A stretch of 64,000 nucleotides of DNA, taken from the NCBI GenBank assembly GCA_002256485.1, contig NNSG01000006.1, positions 62,001 to 126,000 of the forward strand, in the 5' to 3' direction. A program made the position numbers and the translations under genes. Below the pieces are notes generated by a model that was given only the letters and a program-made list of their open reading frames with translations, was not told the DNA's origin and made no database searches. The DNA is from Fidelibacterota bacterium 408169. GTDB taxonomy: Bacteria > Fidelibacterota > Marinisomatia > Marinisomatales > TCS55. Positions 62,823-64,000 of the stretch are shown here, piece after piece; position 1 is the first letter of the stretch, and the number at the start of each line of letters is the position of its first letter.

Positions 62823-63827
62823 ATGGCTATTGGATCAATAATAATGTTGTCTTTGCTACTGTTTTTTGTAGTACTGTTTTTCTATTTCGTCCCATTGGGG
62901 CTGTGGATACAATCTATCGTGAGTTTGGGTATAGGTCCAATTTCTATTATTGATCTTATCCGCATGCGCTTGCGAAAAATTCCTCCAAGACTGATTGTGG
63001 ATGGTGTTATCAACTTGCACAAAGCGGGATTGCAGAGCATTTCTACGGATATGTTGGAAACGCATCAATTAGCCGGTGGTCACGTTGTAAACGTTGTGTC
63101 TTCTCTAATTGCCGCTGCTAAAGCAAATATTCCCTTAACATTTGAAACTACAACAGCCATTGACTTAGCAGGGCGCGATGTCCAAGCAGCAGTGGCAACC
63201 AGTGTATATCCAAAAGTGATTGATGCACCAAAAGATGGATTTTTATCGGCTGTTGCTAAAGACGGTATTGAATTAAAAGCACGAGCACGCGTTACTGTAC
63301 GTACAAATATCCCCGGTTTGGTTGGAGGTGCAACCGATGATACGATAATTGCCAGAGTTGGCGAGGGAATTGTAAGCGCAATTGGTTCATCAATGAATTA
63401 TTCTGCTGTGTTAGAAAATCCGGATAATATTTCTAAAGCTGTATTACAAAAAGGATTGGATGCAGGAACTGCTTTTGAAATTTTATCCATTGATATAGCT
63501 GACCTTGATGTGGGTAAAAATATCGGTGCCAGTCTTCAAGCAGACCAGGCAGAAGCTGATTTACGGGTTGCCCAGGCGAAAGCGGAAACTCGCCGTGCCA
63601 TGGCTGTAGCAGAAGAACAGGAAATGAAAGCACGAACCCAGGAAATGCAAGCCAATGTAGTAGCAGCAGAAGCAGAAGTGCCTAAAGCGATGGCTCAAGC
63701 TTTCCGTGAAGGGAATTTGGGTATTTTCGATTATTATAATATGCAGAATATCAAATCAGATACAGGCATGCGGGATTCCATATCCGAGATAAGCGAAGAA
63801 ACCCACACTTCAGAGGATGATGATTGA
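62823..63827 (+). CDS. floA: Flotillin-like protein FloA (UPF0365)
   Basis: 334 residues: one N-terminal membrane segment ([31 protein letters not shown]), an SPFH/band 7 domain (about 60-230, [43 protein letters not shown]) and a C-terminal coiled coil rich in Ala/Glu ([31 protein letters not shown]). It scaffolds functional membrane microdomains. It follows nfeD by 18 nt with an AAGGGAA site, the usual nfeD-floA pair. Confidence 0.96.
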   Translation: MAIGSIIMLSLLLFFVVLFFYFVPLGLWIQSIVSLGIGPISIIDLIRMRLRKIPPRLIVDGVINLHKAGLQSISTDMLETHQLAGGHVVNVVSSLIAAAKANIPLTFETTTAIDLAGRDVQAAVATSVYPKVIDAPKDGFLSAVAKDGIELKARARVTVRTNIPGLVGGATDDTIIARVGEGIVSAIGSSMNYSAVLENPDNISKAVLQKGLDAGTAFEILSIDIADLDVGKNIGASLQADQAEADLRVAQAKAETRRAMAVAEEQEMKARTQEMQANVVAAEAEVPKAMAQAFREGNLGIFDYYNMQNIKSDTGMRDSISEISEETHTSEDDD

Positions 63828-64000
63828 TGGATAGTCTCGGCTATTGGGTTGTATTGATGATTCTTTACATACTGTCAGCTATGATGAAAAAGCGACAGCA
63901 AAAATCAGCGAGGAGAGAATTAGACCAAGGTGAAGATAAAAGTTGGCAAACTCCAGGCTTTGTTAAAGATATCTTCGCTGATTTTGTAGATAATGGCGAA
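63827..64000 (+). CDS. Small membrane protein, truncated by window end
   Basis: Not in the ORF track because it is cut by the edge. The ATG at 63827 overlaps the floA stop by one base and stays open to 64000 (58 codons): [25 protein letters not shown] is a single membrane helix followed by a basic stretch and an acidic/polar region (RRELDQGEDKSWQTPGF). The tight coupling suggests it belongs to the nfeD-floA unit. Family not recognised. Confidence 0.7.
   Translation, partial: MDSLGYWVVLMILYILSAMMKKRQQKSARRELDQGEDKSWQTPGFVKDIFADFVDNGE

Overview
The window reads as an ordinary chromosomal stretch from an AT-rich, free-living Gram-negative bacterium. It carries a full lipid A and outer-membrane assembly set (bamA, skp/ompH, lpxD, lpxC, fabZ, lpxA, lpxL-like), the MEP isoprenoid pathway (ispD, ispF, ispE, dxr, uppS), lipoprotein signal peptides, and PorQ- and TorF-type beta-barrels. 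This mix, together with two possible TAnnTTT-type promoters and a flotillin/NfeD pair, suggests the FCB superphylum. My best guess is a Marinimicrobia (SAR406)-like marine lineage; that is inference from gene content, with no phylogeny run. Genes are tightly packed, many overlap by 1-20 nt, and GTG, TTG and possibly ATT starts occur.

Layout. 1-0.9 kb: a broken lipoprotein gene and yqgE on the minus strand. 1-10.4 kb: uvrA, a divergent transketolase, ruvB, queA, ispD, ispF, ispE. 10.4-10.6 kb: tRNA-Gln with a duplicated, interrupted 3' end. 10.6-16.2 kb: prs, rplY, pth, hppA, rpsF, rpsR, rplI and a strong terminator. 16.3-22.2 kb: priA, a PorQ-like barrel, and an M1 peptidase that appears fused to an outer-membrane barrel. 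22.3-31.2 kb: a nitrogen-assimilation island (Lrp regulator, gltB without gltD, TorF porin, amt, an unusual P-II protein, a eukaryotic-type GSII) with several structured or palindromic leaders. 31.2-42.2 kb: a cytochrome c/copper-monooxygenase-like lipoprotein, lipase, S9 peptidase, CsaA, marR, mutY, plsC-like, SDR, DJ-1, pepC, class V aminotransferase. 42.2-46.5 kb, minus strand: ACR3 transporter, FGGY kinase coupled to a ferredoxin, MFS exporter. 46.6-49.2 kb: ferredoxin, an Mrp ATPase without its CxxC, and two membrane proteins of unknown function. 49.3-59.2 kb: the envelope biogenesis operon uppS-bamA-skp-lpxD-lpxC-fabZ-lpxA-X-dxr-rseP. 59.2-61.4 kb, minus strand: DUF3108, Sua5/YrdC, lauroyl acyltransferase. 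61.5-64 kb: NfeD, FloA and a membrane protein cut by the window edge.

I see no prophage, CRISPR array, intact insertion sequence, antiphage system or secondary-metabolite cluster. The most noteworthy items are local: lpxA probably starting on AUU, TTGTA-N3-TACAA palindromes on both sides of marR, the long nested hairpin before the GSII gene, a P-II with changed effector-binding residues, the heme c + PHM-like copper protein, the M1 peptidase/beta-barrel fusion, and the interrupted duplicate of the tRNA-Gln 3' end.
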